The position numbers and the translations under genes were made by a program. A stretch of DNA of 8,337 bases from Ruminococcus flavefaciens (GTDB lineage Bacteria > Bacillota_A > Clostridia > Oscillospirales > Ruminococcaceae). The DNA lies in contig SFFP01000071.1 of the NCBI GenBank assembly GCA_004556875.1, positions 1 to 8,337 on the forward strand, in the 5' to 3' direction. Below the pieces are notes generated by a model. That model was not told the DNA's origin. It saw only the letters and a program-made list of their open reading frames with translations, and did not search any database. The stretch's first letter is position 1. The number at the start of each line of letters is the position of its first letter. This document shows positions 1 through 6,431 of this stretch, one piece after another.

Positions 1-149
1 ACTAAGGACTTCAACTGGGCTGGCTCACCACGCTGCCTGACTCCTGCCTATCCAAGATTTTGGGTATTCTCCGACTGCACATTTCTTGACAATTCCAATT
101 CAGTATACTATCAATGTTTCTTATTCCGACATAATTTCACAATTTGTTA
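1..149. other. Upstream region without a supported gene
   Basis: I see no gene here that I can support. Frame 1 is open from the window edge to a TGA at 151-153, and frame 2 is open from 41 to a TAA at 233-235. Neither has a start codon with a ribosome binding site, neither translation resembles a family I know, and both run into the promoter of the next gene. The first 60 bases look richer in G and C than the AT-rich bases that follow, so they could be the tail of an upstream element cut by the window edge. A TTGACA at 86-91 followed 17 bases later by TATCAA (109-114) could be a weak upstream promoter. Confidence 0.4.
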
Positions 150-178
150 TTGAATGTCCGCGATTTACGGTGTATAAT
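150..178 (+). promoter_or_regulatory. Promoter of the CE2 esterase gene
   Basis: The -35 box TTGAAT (150-155) and the -10 box TATAAT (173-178) are separated by 17 bases. Transcription would start near 185 and give a leader of about 118 bases. The sequence CGGTG sits directly upstream of the -10 box, as it nearly does in the CE12 promoter. One arm of a 10-base inverted repeat (153-162) overlaps the -35 box and spacer, so a protein bound there could block polymerase. The assignment rests on consensus match and spacing only. Confidence 0.7.
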
Positions 179-255
179 TATGATATAAGCGGCGAGCCGC
201 CGTACATTTTTCGCGAAACGGTTTATAAAAAATAATCTTCCATTCCGCGGACATT
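153..255. repeat. 10-bp inverted repeat spanning the CE2 promoter and leader
   Basis: AATGTCCGCG at 153-162 is the exact reverse complement of CGCGGACATT at 246-255. Between the arms lie a short hairpin (GCGG 189-192, CCGC 197-200) and the palindrome TTTCGCGAAA (209-218). The left arm lies before the predicted transcription start, so with that promoter the pair would act as DNA sites. If transcription began further upstream, the arms could close a structured RNA of about 100 bases. The repeat is certain; its function is a guess. Confidence 0.45.
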
Positions 256-289
256 GCTTTGTTTGATATTTAATTATATATATCTTTAT

Positions 290-295
290 AAGGAG
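290..295 (+). promoter_or_regulatory. Ribosome binding site of the CE2 gene
   Basis: AAGGAG ends 8 bases before the ATG at 304, which fixes this start codon. The signal peptide begins immediately at that start. Confidence 0.85.
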
Positions 296-303
296 CTGAA
301 AAC

Positions 304-2034
304 ATGAAAAAGAAATTATCAGCAGCCATCGCGGCTGCTATGGCTGTCACAGCTGTAGGCACAACAGTTTCGGCAGCAAAGGTATACAGTCCCGATGACC
401 TTTCCTCGCTGAACCGCTTCATCCTCGGAAACGGCACTGCAGAGGAGTCTATGGACATAAACAGCGACAAAAACATCGATATCTTTGACATGGTGGCTAT
501 GAGAAAGGCGCTCACTGCCACAAGCGGCGAATATAAGTCTTCAGTCATAGCTCCTACCGCTGAAAATGTCAATATGATAAACCGTAATGTCATCATTGAC
601 GGCGTTACATGGCTGGTACAAAGCGGCGCAGCTGTAGAATTCAACGTAAACCACGCTAAATCCGCATCTGTAATCATCAAGGGTGACAGTGCCATAAATA
701 ACGGTGATAACTATCGTCCGCGCTACGCTGTTTTAGTTGACGGAGAGATAATACTCAATGAATGTCTTTCCGTAAAGGAAAAGGAAGTTGAGCTTTTCAG
801 CGGTGATACTCCTCGAAACGCCGTTGTAAAGATCATACACCTCTCAGAAGCAAATAACGGTCCTGTTGGCGTGAGTGCAGTAAATGTGGTATCTGACTCT
901 GCTGTACCTGTTTCGCCTACTGCCGAAAAAGACCTGCATATAGAGTTCGTTGGCGACTCCATCACCTGTGCTTACGGCGTTGAGGGCAAGGACCAGTATG
1001 AAAACTTCAAGACAACTACCGAAAACTTCATGAAGTCCTACGCTTACCTTACTGCTGAAAAGCTGGACGCTGAATACAGCACCGCCTGCTACAGCGGCTA
1101 TGGAGTTATTTCCGCATACTCATCTGACGGCAGCCAGAACAAGAGCGGACTTCTCGGCGACTGCTATGATAATATCGGAAATACCGACGGTTACAAGATC
1201 CCCTGGTCTCATTCAGATCATCCTGTTGACGTTGTTGTCGTAAATCTCGGCACAAACGACAATACCTACGTAAGCAAGGACTACGAGAAGAGAGGTCCTG
1301 AATTCGCAAAGGCATACACTGAGCTTCTGAAAAAGATACATAAGGCTCAGCCAAAGGCTTATATCATCTGCACTGTCGGTACTATGGGCTGTGCAGAAAT
1401 GTTCCCTTATATCGAAGAAGCTGTAAAGAGCTTCAAGGCTGATTCTGATATCGGTGACAAGATCATTGCCTATGCCTCAGCTCAGCAGGATATGAACAAT
1501 GACGGTCTCGGTTCTGACTGGCACCCGTCACTTACTACACATCAGAAGTCTGCCGCAGTTCTCTCTGATAAGATATGCACTCTTATCGGAAAAGAATCGG
1601 ATCAGGTCGGCATAGATGTTGCAGCCGATGCAGAATATAAAGCCGTTCTCTCTGAAAGCTCAGGCGCTAACGCCGCTACTTATTTCTCGGATTTTGATAA
1701 GTCATTCTGGGTAAATGTTGTAACAGGCGGCAGCAAAGCCGAAGATGTTCAGACTGTTGTATCACCGATAGGTCTAAAAAAGAACGGCAAATACAAGCTC
1801 ACATTCAAGGCTACTGCTCCTGAGGGAAGCAAACTGCCTGTTCAGATAAGAAGTAAGGACGGCTCTGTCGTTTACTATGACGACGTATTTACATCAAAGG
1901 GCGAAAAGACTCCGTTCGAAGCCGAATTTACGGTTTCTGTCAATGATCCGTCTGCTGAATTCTCTCTTGCTTTCGGCGGAAAGGACTACTCAAGCGTTAC
2001 ACTATATGAGCTTCATCTCGTCAAGACCGCATAA
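304..2034 (+). CDS. Secreted CE2-type acetyl esterase with N-terminal half-dockerin
   Basis: This is a secreted SGNH-fold carbohydrate esterase of 576 residues that should remove acetyl groups from xylan or other plant polysaccharides outside the cell. Residues 1-25 are a signal peptide (KKK, Ala/Val-rich core, cleavage near VSA-A). Residues 28-70 form a half-dockerin: the first repeat keeps only its helix (DDLSSLNRFILG), while the second has a complete calcium loop with ligands D51, N53, D55, D59 and D62. About 85-200 is a beta-sandwich domain like that preceding CE2 catalytic domains. The SGNH domain is about 210-430, with nucleophile Ser219 in GDSI, Gly265, Asn318 in GTND, and His407 in DWHPS. 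CE2 enzymes are known to use a Ser-His dyad and a similar N-terminal jelly roll, which fits. Residues about 455-576 resemble a CBM4/9-like carbohydrate-binding module. No terminator follows, so read-through into the next gene is likely. The CE2 call is confident; the exact substrate is not. Confidence 0.9.
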   Translation: MKKKLSAAIAAAMAVTAVGTTVSAAKVYSPDDLSSLNRFILGNGTAEESMDINSDKNIDIFDMVAMRKALTATSGEYKSSVIAPTAENVNMINRNVIIDGVTWLVQSGAAVEFNVNHAKSASVIIKGDSAINNGDNYRPRYAVLVDGEIILNECLSVKEKEVELFSGDTPRNAVVKIIHLSEANNGPVGVSAVNVVSDSAVPVSPTAEKDLHIEFVGDSITCAYGVEGKDQYENFKTTTENFMKSYAYLTAEKLDAEYSTACYSGYGVISAYSSDGSQNKSGLLGDCYDNIGNTDGYKIPWSHSDHPVDVVVVNLGTNDNTYVSKDYEKRGPEFAKAYTELLKKIHKAQPKAYIICTVGTMGCAEMFPYIEEAVKSFKADSDIGDKIIAYASAQQDMNNDGLGSDWHPSLTTHQKSAAVLSDKICTLIGKESDQVGIDVAADAEYKAVLSESSGANAATYFSDFDKSFWVNVVTGGSKAEDVQTVVSPIGLKKNGKYKLTFKATAPEGSKLPVQIRSKDGSVVYYDDVFTSKGEKTPFEAEFTVSVNDPSAEFSLAFGGKDYSSVTLYELHLVKTA

Positions 2035-2039
2035 CACTC

Positions 2040-2068
2040 TTGACAATCCACGAATATTGGTTTATAAT
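2040..2068 (+). promoter_or_regulatory. Full-consensus promoter for the small ORF and cyclophilin
   Basis: The -35 box TTGACA (2040-2045), a 17-base spacer and the -10 box TATAAT (2063-2068) match the housekeeping sigma consensus at every position. The promoter starts six bases after the stop codon of the esterase gene. The predicted start near 2075 gives a leader of about 118 bases. Confidence 0.85.
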
Positions 2069-2075
2069 TAATGAG

Positions 2076-2180
2076 CCGAACTATGTTCGGGGAGCGCAAA
2101 TTCTTTAAATGAGATAAAGACATTTTTTAGCTGCTGATCAGACATTAATTATATATAAACTTTTCAGCTGAGTCTGAAGA
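2076..2180 (+). promoter_or_regulatory. Leader with hairpins upstream of the small ORF
   Basis: The leader opens with a 6-bp hairpin at the predicted transcript 5' end (CCGAAC 2076-2081, loop TAT, GTTCGG 2085-2090). No T-run follows it, so it is not a terminator; a 5' stem could protect the mRNA. The palindrome CTGATCAG lies at 2134-2141. A second hairpin pairs TTCAG (2163-2167) with CTGAA (2174-2178), just before the ribosome binding site at 2183-2187. TTAGCTG (2127-2133) could instead pair with CAGCTGA (2165-2171), giving an alternative fold. I recognise no known riboswitch class. Confidence 0.35.
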
Positions 2181-2182
2181 AC

Positions 2183-2187
2183 GGAGG
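2183..2187 (+). promoter_or_regulatory. Ribosome binding site fixing a GTG start
   Basis: GGAGG ends 5 bases before the GTG at 2193. There is no ATG at a workable distance, so GTG is the likely start. Confidence 0.75.
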
Positions 2188-2192
2188 AAATC

Positions 2193-2621
2193 GTGGGAAC
2201 AAGAAGGATCGTTTCTGTTTTTTTGGCTATACTTGCCGCAGCAGGAGTAATAATGGCTGCAAAATCATGTGCAAAAAGCGCTGTTGAAGCAAATAAAGAA
2301 ACTCATAAATCTGTCTCTGCAACATCATCTTCCGAAAGGCCTCACCTTATAACAGAAAACTATGATGTTCTTACTGAAGGAAACTCAGACGGCAGACCTC
2401 ATCTTATTGAGGAAACCACAGAACGTCAATATGAGACTGTTACAAATATGTTCGGAGAGGTAAAGGAAACTATTCCTATAACTTCTCCCGAAGAAGCAAA
2501 TATGCCTACTTCTACCCTGTCTATACTTGAGGAATACAACCAGAAGCATCAGCAGGAACAGGTTGAAACTACTTCAAGATACATAGAGCCTGTTACAGAC
2601 ATTGTTCTTGAAATAGGCTGA
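2193..2621 (+). CDS. Small membrane-anchored protein of unknown function
   Basis: I do not recognise this 142-residue protein. Residues 1-5 are positively charged (GTRR), and about 6-23 form one hydrophobic segment that is either an uncleaved membrane anchor or a signal peptide. Cys26 follows, but AKSC is not a good lipobox, so lipoprotein modification is doubtful. The remainder should lie outside the cytoplasm. It is rich in Ser, Thr and Glu and probably largely disordered. It contains the motif RPHLI twice (49-53 and 68-72), each followed by an acidic stretch and 19 residues apart, which suggests a short internal duplication. A helical, Gln/Glu-rich piece (about 110-124) lies near the C-terminus. 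It has its own consensus promoter and probably shares its transcript with the cyclophilin gene 25 bases downstream. That need not mean a shared function, because the cyclophilin is cytoplasmic. Confidence 0.75.
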   Translation: MGTRRIVSVFLAILAAAGVIMAAKSCAKSAVEANKETHKSVSATSSSERPHLITENYDVLTEGNSDGRPHLIEETTERQYETVTNMFGEVKETIPITSPEEANMPTSTLSILEEYNQKHQQEQVETTSRYIEPVTDIVLEIG

Positions 2622-2634
2622 TAAAACTTTATAC

Positions 2635-2639
2635 GGAGG
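2635..2639 (+). promoter_or_regulatory. Ribosome binding site of the cyclophilin gene
   Basis: GGAGG ends 7 bases before the ATG at 2647. It lies in the short gap after the stop of the preceding gene, as expected inside an operon. Confidence 0.85.
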
Positions 2640-2646
2640 AAATAAT

Positions 2647-3117
2647 ATGGTAATCATCGAAATGGAAAACGGAAAGAAGATAAAGATCGAGCTTTATCCT
2701 GATATCGCTCCTATCTCCTGTGAAAACTTTGAAAAGCTTGTAAAGCAGGGATTTTATGACGGTCTTACTTTCCACAGAGTTATCCCCGGATTTATGATAC
2801 AGGGCGGTTGTCCTAACGGTACAGGCACAGGCGGTCCCGGCTGGCAGATCAAGGGAGAATTTGCTGCAAACGGCGTTAAGAATGACCTCAAGCACACAAG
2901 AGGTGTTCTTTCAATGGCTCGTTCAATGATGCCAAATTCAGCAGGCTCGCAGTTCTTCATCATGCACGAGGACGCTCCTCATCTTGACGGAAACTACGCT
3001 GCATTCGGCAAGGTAGTTGAGGGCATGGACGTAGTTGACGAGATCGCTGAATGCGCTACTGACTACAACGATAAGCCTACAACCCCACAGGTAATGAAGA
3101 AAGTTACTATTGAATAA
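2647..3117 (+). CDS. Cyclophilin-type peptidyl-prolyl cis-trans isomerase
   Basis: This 156-residue single-domain enzyme interconverts cis and trans peptide bonds before proline and assists protein folding. It has no signal peptide, so it acts in the cytoplasm. The cyclophilin signature is clear: FHRVIPGFMIQGG at 42-54 holds the catalytic Arg44 with Phe49 and Gln52; GSQFFI at 100-105 provides Gln102 and Phe104; HLDGNYAAFGKV follows at 112-123. By comparison with human cyclophilin A, His112 stands where Trp121 makes the cyclosporin contact, and Tyr117 stands where His126 lies. Such changes are common in bacterial members, which are often poorly sensitive to cyclosporin. The length is typical of compact bacterial forms. 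It follows the small membrane protein by 25 bases and ends just before a strong terminator, so it is the last gene of its transcript. Confidence 0.95.
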   Translation: MVIIEMENGKKIKIELYPDIAPISCENFEKLVKQGFYDGLTFHRVIPGFMIQGGCPNGTGTGGPGWQIKGEFAANGVKNDLKHTRGVLSMARSMMPNSAGSQFFIMHEDAPHLDGNYAAFGKVVEGMDVVDEIAECATDYNDKPTTPQVMKKVTIE

Positions 3118-3122
3118 TTATG

Positions 3123-3148
3123 AAAGCTCCCTTTATGGGAGCTTTTTT
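3123..3148 (+). terminator. Rho-independent terminator after the cyclophilin gene
   Basis: AAAGCTCCC (3123-3131) pairs with GGGAGCTTT (3137-3145) around a 5-base loop, and the T-run continues to 3148. It starts five bases after the cyclophilin stop codon. Confidence 0.9.
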
Positions 3149-3162
3149 ATCAGATGTCATGA

Positions 3163-3191
3163 AAAAGGCTTCACACAAGGTGAAGCCTTTT
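3163..3191 (-). terminator. Terminator of the CE12 gene, probably bidirectional
   Basis: AAAAGGCTTCAC (3163-3174) and GTGAAGCCTTTT (3180-3191) form a perfect 12-bp stem around a 5-base loop. Read on the minus strand it lies just downstream of the CE12 stop codon and runs into TTTTT. On the plus strand it also ends in TTTT, so it could back up the cyclophilin terminator. With that terminator it insulates the two convergent transcripts. Confidence 0.88.
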
Positions 3192-3197
3192 ATACGG

Positions 3198-6100
3198 TTA
3201 TTTTAGATATGAAGAAAGTCCGCTTATATTCTGCTTTCTTACCTCTCCTGCAACAAGTCCTGCAATGATATTTGCACCCTTTTCACAGAAATGTGTACCA
3301 TCTGTAGAACCTGCAACAGCTCCCATAAGGTGATAACTCTTGGCTGTATCATAGCCTACAGAATTGTAGTAATTTACCATGAGAGTATTAAGGTCAATAC
3401 ATGGAACGCTGTACTTCTTAGCAAGCTTATAGCAGGCATCATTGTAGTTGGTGTAGCTGTTTACAAACTTGCCGTTTGAATAAGCCTTCATACCTATCGT
3501 TGTAGTAACAAGGATAGGAGTTGCGCCCTTTTCCTTTGCTGACTTTATGAAGTATGACATATACCACTCATATGAACCTGAGCTTGGATTATCCACATTT
3601 CCGCAGGTAGGTGCATATCTGTCAGCATTCGAAGCACCTGCGTCATTGATAGCAAACTGTATCATTACAAAATCGCCGCTCTTGAGGCTGTCAGCGATAG
3701 TCTGCCATCTTCCCTCATCATAGAACTTCTTGGAGCTTCTTCCTGCTATGGAATGATTAGCTACAGTCATATCGCTGTTAAAATAATCCTGCATATAGTA
3801 GCCCCAGCCCTGCTGAGGAGCATACTGTGCACGATAGCTCTGTACAGTAGAGTCACCTGCAATATAGAGTGTATGTGCACCGCTTACGGTCTGCTGTTCC
3901 TGTGATGGGTCATAGGTCTCAGCAAAAGGCTCATCTGTGAGTATAAGCTCGATATAATCAAGGTTTGGTCCGCCCTCTGAAGTCTCTGACTGCATGAGGA
4001 TAGTATTTCTTCCAGCCTTTAAAGGAAGAACTATTCCGAACTCTGTCCAGTCTGTCCATGAGCCTGTTGATGTAAAGGACTGCATCCAGCATGAATCATA
4101 GTTGTTATTGACAAATATCTTCATCTTGCGGTCGTTTGCAGAGCCGTTGGCAAAGCGGATATGTGTCATATAGTTTCCGTCCTGAGGAACATCGACTGTA
4201 AATGTTATGTTGCTGTCGGTGGTGTTGTCGAGGTTTACGTATCCCTCAGACTTTGTATAGCCTGCATTAACAGTTTCAGTCATACCGTTTGTCCAAACCT
4301 GATCAACTGCGAAATACTTCACAGGAGTGGTAGTGGTCGTGGTAGTAGTCACAGGCTCGGATGTAGTTGTCGTAGTCGCAGAAGTTGTCGGCTGAACAAC
4401 TGTAACAGGATCAGGAAGCTTATCAAGTCCCAGGAGACATCTCTGTATAAACTGTGCATCGTTTACAGTCATACCGTCGTTATTTCCTGTGACATCTGCA
4501 TTCCTGCGTCCCTTATTGGTGATGGCATTGCTGTCAGTACCGCCTACATCATATTTGCTTGGATTTGCAAGAGCCTGCATGATGAGAACGATATCCGACA
4601 TATCAACGCCGCTGTCGTTATTAGCGTCGCCGTAAATAATAGTGCTATCAAAATCAAGAGTAGTTTGCTGTACCTGCTCTGTTGTTGTAACAGTTGTAGT
4701 TGTAGTCGTGGTAGTAGTTGTAGTCGTAGTTGTAGTAACTAAAGGCTTGACCTCTATCATTTCCCACTTCTGACAGTTATGATTATTTACTTCCCACTGC
4801 TGGATATTGGCACCGTTGTTTGTAGCCGCACTGCCGACCTCGACTGCTCTTGCATCGCGTGAGGCTCTTGTGAGGATAGTAACTGTACCGTCACCGTTGT
4901 CAACAAACTTGAAGAACTGGTCGCTGTAGCCGTTCTTTTCGGCAACAACGATGTTTCCGCCGTTATCCTTGCTTCCGTTGTCAACATAGAGGCAAAGATC
5001 AGAATTTGTTGGCTTTATGTAGTAATAATCGCCTGTAGCCTGTACACATTTCCACGTATTATGAGGCTGTGAACTGCTTGCGCCCCACTGCTGAACATTT
5101 GCACCGCTGGCTGTACTTCCGTCAGCAACTTCCATATACAGTCCGCTGTTGACGTTTTTGAACATATAGCTGACCTCTGCATCGGGATGTATAGACTGCT
5201 TAACGCCTATGCCAAGCTCATTCTGCATTATCTCAGCTATTTTCATAGCGCCCTGTTTGCTCTGATGAAGGTCGTCGCCTGTGCCGTCAGCCTTTGTGGC
5301 ATAGTACGAAGCCATACCGTCATAGCCTATGGAAAGACCGAAGTCCTGCCATTTAGTGAAAAGGTCTACAACCTTGACATTCTGCTCACTGCCTATCTTG
5401 TCAAGTTCACCGCCGAACCAGCGTCCCGAAAGCCGCGGACTGCGTGTAAGGTCACCTCGTCTTCCCTGCTGTTTCACCAGTATTACTTCCATGCCCTTTG
5501 CCTTTGCACGCTTTACCATGTCGGTAACAACGTTGTAATACTCGGTATTGTTAGAATAATTGGTATCATTGATACCGATTGATATGATGTAATAATCACC
5601 TGATTTGCCGTAGGTCTCAATAGGAGCGAACTGTCCTGCGTCCACAAATCCCTTTGCATACTGTCCGCTGGTAGCCATGTTGCGTACATCATAAGTACCG
5701 CCGTCAAAGAACTGTCCCCAGCCATGCTGTGCAGAGTCAGCTGTATTGTAATAATTGGCAACGGTAGAGTCACCGCATATCCATACAGTCGGAGGCATAA
5801 CGCCTGTATCGTTAAGCTGTGTTATCTCAACAGCAGCTATAGACTGCTCTCTGCCGCTCATACCCTCAACAGCATGTATGCTGAGCTGTCCATCGGTAAC
5901 AGGAAGCTTTACAGTCTCGGTTGCTCCCCTGCCTGTCAGGTTCATCATCTGAACCATGCCCTCAAGCTTGATAGTAGTACGCGGAGCGTTTCCCACAGTT
6001 ACTTTTACCTGATAGAGTCCCTTTGGCAGGTCAACGTTAAATGTATTGCCTGAACCGTAATTATTGAATTTTACCGCATCAGCGAGCACTCCGCTTCCGC

Positions 6101-6347
6101 CTGCGGATACATTTGAAACATTTCCTGTCTGTGCAAAGCCATATCCCCTTGAGGCGTTATACCCGTCAGAAGCCGAAACTCCTGTATAACCGCCTGCTGC
6201 TCCGCTTCCTCCGAAGTCGAATTTCCAGTTGCCCGAAGCCGCTTTTGCTTCTGTCGGTCTTATAGCGTCTGCCGCGCCTATTCCTGCGAATGCAGAGAGC
6301 GACAGCGCAAGAGAGGTAAGACCGCTCAGCATCTTTTTTGCTTTCAT
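3198..6347 (-). CDS. Cellulosomal double rhamnogalacturonan acetylesterase (CE12-CBM13-dockerin-CBM35-CE12)
   Basis: This 1049-residue secreted enzyme should remove acetyl groups from the rhamnogalacturonan I backbone of pectin. Residues 1-37 are the signal peptide. About 39-178 is the beta-sandwich domain found ahead of many CE12 domains (WKFDFGGSG start). CE12 domain 1 is about 186-382, with Ser194 in GDST, Gly228, Asn260 in GIND, and Asp358/His361. About 390-533 is a ricin-type CBM13 with QxW motifs at 419-421, 516-518 and 526-528. A Thr linker follows, then a dockerin (about 572-645) with calcium ligands D574, N576, D578, D582 and D585 and a 13-residue second loop (618-630). After another Thr linker come CBM35 (about 677-804) and CE12 domain 2 (about 825-1040): Ser833, Gly869, Asn901, Asp1016 and His1019. 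Both active sites look complete. The dockerin should plug the enzyme into a scaffoldin. In block III of domain 2, Ala899 replaces the usual Gly. GGAGGAG supports the first Met over Met6. Confidence 0.95.
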   Translation of the reverse strand: MKAKKMLSGLTSLALSLSAFAGIGAADAIRPTEAKAASGNWKFDFGGSGAAGGYTGVSASDGYNASRGYGFAQTGNVSNVSAGGSGVLADAVKFNNYGSGNTFNVDLPKGLYQVKVTVGNAPRTTIKLEGMVQMMNLTGRGATETVKLPVTDGQLSIHAVEGMSGREQSIAAVEITQLNDTGVMPPTVWICGDSTVANYYNTADSAQHGWGQFFDGGTYDVRNMATSGQYAKGFVDAGQFAPIETYGKSGDYYIISIGINDTNYSNNTEYYNVVTDMVKRAKAKGMEVILVKQQGRRGDLTRSPRLSGRWFGGELDKIGSEQNVKVVDLFTKWQDFGLSIGYDGMASYYATKADGTGDDLHQSKQGAMKIAEIMQNELGIGVKQSIHPDAEVSYMFKNVNSGLYMEVADGSTASGANVQQWGASSSQPHNTWKCVQATGDYYYIKPTNSDLCLYVDNGSKDNGGNIVVAEKNGYSDQFFKFVDNGDGTVTILTRASRDARAVEVGSAATNNGANIQQWEVNNHNCQKWEMIEVKPLVTTTTTTTTTTTTTTTVTTTEQVQQTTLDFDSTIIYGDANNDSGVDMSDIVLIMQALANPSKYDVGGTDSNAITNKGRRNADVTGNNDGMTVNDAQFIQRCLLGLDKLPDPVTVVQPTTSATTTTTSEPVTTTTTTTTPVKYFAVDQVWTNGMTETVNAGYTKSEGYVNLDNTTDSNITFTVDVPQDGNYMTHIRFANGSANDRKMKIFVNNNYDSCWMQSFTSTGSWTDWTEFGIVLPLKAGRNTILMQSETSEGGPNLDYIELILTDEPFAETYDPSQEQQTVSGAHTLYIAGDSTVQSYRAQYAPQQGWGYYMQDYFNSDMTVANHSIAGRSSKKFYDEGRWQTIADSLKSGDFVMIQFAINDAGASNADRYAPTCGNVDNPSSGSYEWYMSYFIKSAKEKGATPILVTTTIGMKAYSNGKFVNSYTNYNDACYKLAKKYSVPCIDLNTLMVNYYNSVGYDTAKSYHLMGAVAGSTDGTHFCEKGANIIAGLVAGEVRKQNISGLSSYLK
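4326..4388 (-). repeat. Thr-rich linker between dockerin and CBM35
   Basis: Low-complexity ACN codons encode a linker of mostly Thr with a few Ser, Ala, Glu, Pro and Val (residues 654-674). It gives flexibility on the C-terminal side of the dockerin and may carry O-glycans. The repeat is a protein-level linker, not a separate element. Confidence 0.8.
4659..4736 (-). repeat. Poly-Thr linker between CBM13 and dockerin
   Basis: Residues 538-552 are an unbroken run of 15 threonines, followed by VTTTEQVQQTT. The codons vary among ACT, ACA, ACG and ACC. This argues that selection holds the amino acid, and that the run is not just a slipping trinucleotide repeat. Thr linkers of this kind are typical of ruminococcal cellulosomal enzymes. 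Confidence 0.8.
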
Positions 6348-6351
6348 AAAA

Positions 6352-6358
6352 CTCCTCC
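6352..6358 (-). promoter_or_regulatory. Ribosome binding site of the CE12 gene
   Basis: On the minus strand GGAGGAG ends 4 bases before the ATG, with the GGAGG core at 6 bases. This is a strong site that fixes the start at 6347. Confidence 0.9.
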
Positions 6359-6364
6359 AATTCC

Positions 6365-6381
6365 GTACAAATTATGTACAA
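6365..6381. repeat. Direct repeat in the CE12 leader
   Basis: GTACAA occurs at 6365-6370 and 6376-6381 on the plus strand, 11 bases apart or about one helical turn. It lies between the predicted transcription start (near 6388) and the ribosome binding site. Two half-sites on one DNA face just downstream of the start would suit a repressor. The function is inferred. Confidence 0.3.
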
Positions 6382-6394
6382 CTTGTCAATTTTA

Positions 6395-6423
6395 ATTATA
6401 TCACCGAAAAATTCATAAGTCAA
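6395..6423 (-). promoter_or_regulatory. Extended -10 promoter of the CE12 gene
   Basis: On the minus strand, TTGACT (6418-6423) is followed after 17 bases by TATAAT (6395-6400). TGA immediately precedes the -10 hexamer, giving an extended -10 (TGnTATAAT). CGGTG lies one base above the hexamer, echoing the CE2 promoter. The predicted start near 6388 gives a short leader of about 40 bases. Confidence 0.8.
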
Positions 6424-6431
6424 TATTTTGC

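Noticed and set aside
1..235. Two open frames without start codons (frame 1 to 153, frame 2 from 41 to 235)
   Set aside because: No start codon with a ribosome binding site, no recognisable protein, and both overlap a good promoter. An upstream gene tail in frame 1 cannot be fully excluded.
2069..2192. Known riboswitch in the leader of the small gene
   Set aside because: Hairpins are present, but I recognise no conserved core of a known class.
2262..2273. Lipoprotein signal (AKSC) in the small exported protein
   Set aside because: Lys at -2 and Ser at -1, without a Leu/Val/Ile at -3, do not fit the lipobox. A plain membrane anchor is more likely.
4659..4736. Tandem GTAGTT-like repeats resembling a satellite or CRISPR-like array
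   Set aside because: They are degenerate Thr codons on the minus strand with no spacers. They encode a linker.
4161..4742. Long plus-strand open frame opposite the CE12 gene
   Set aside because: It is rich in Cys, Ser and Arg, lacks a ribosome binding site and family features, and mirrors the Thr-linker codons of the real gene. It is a shadow frame.
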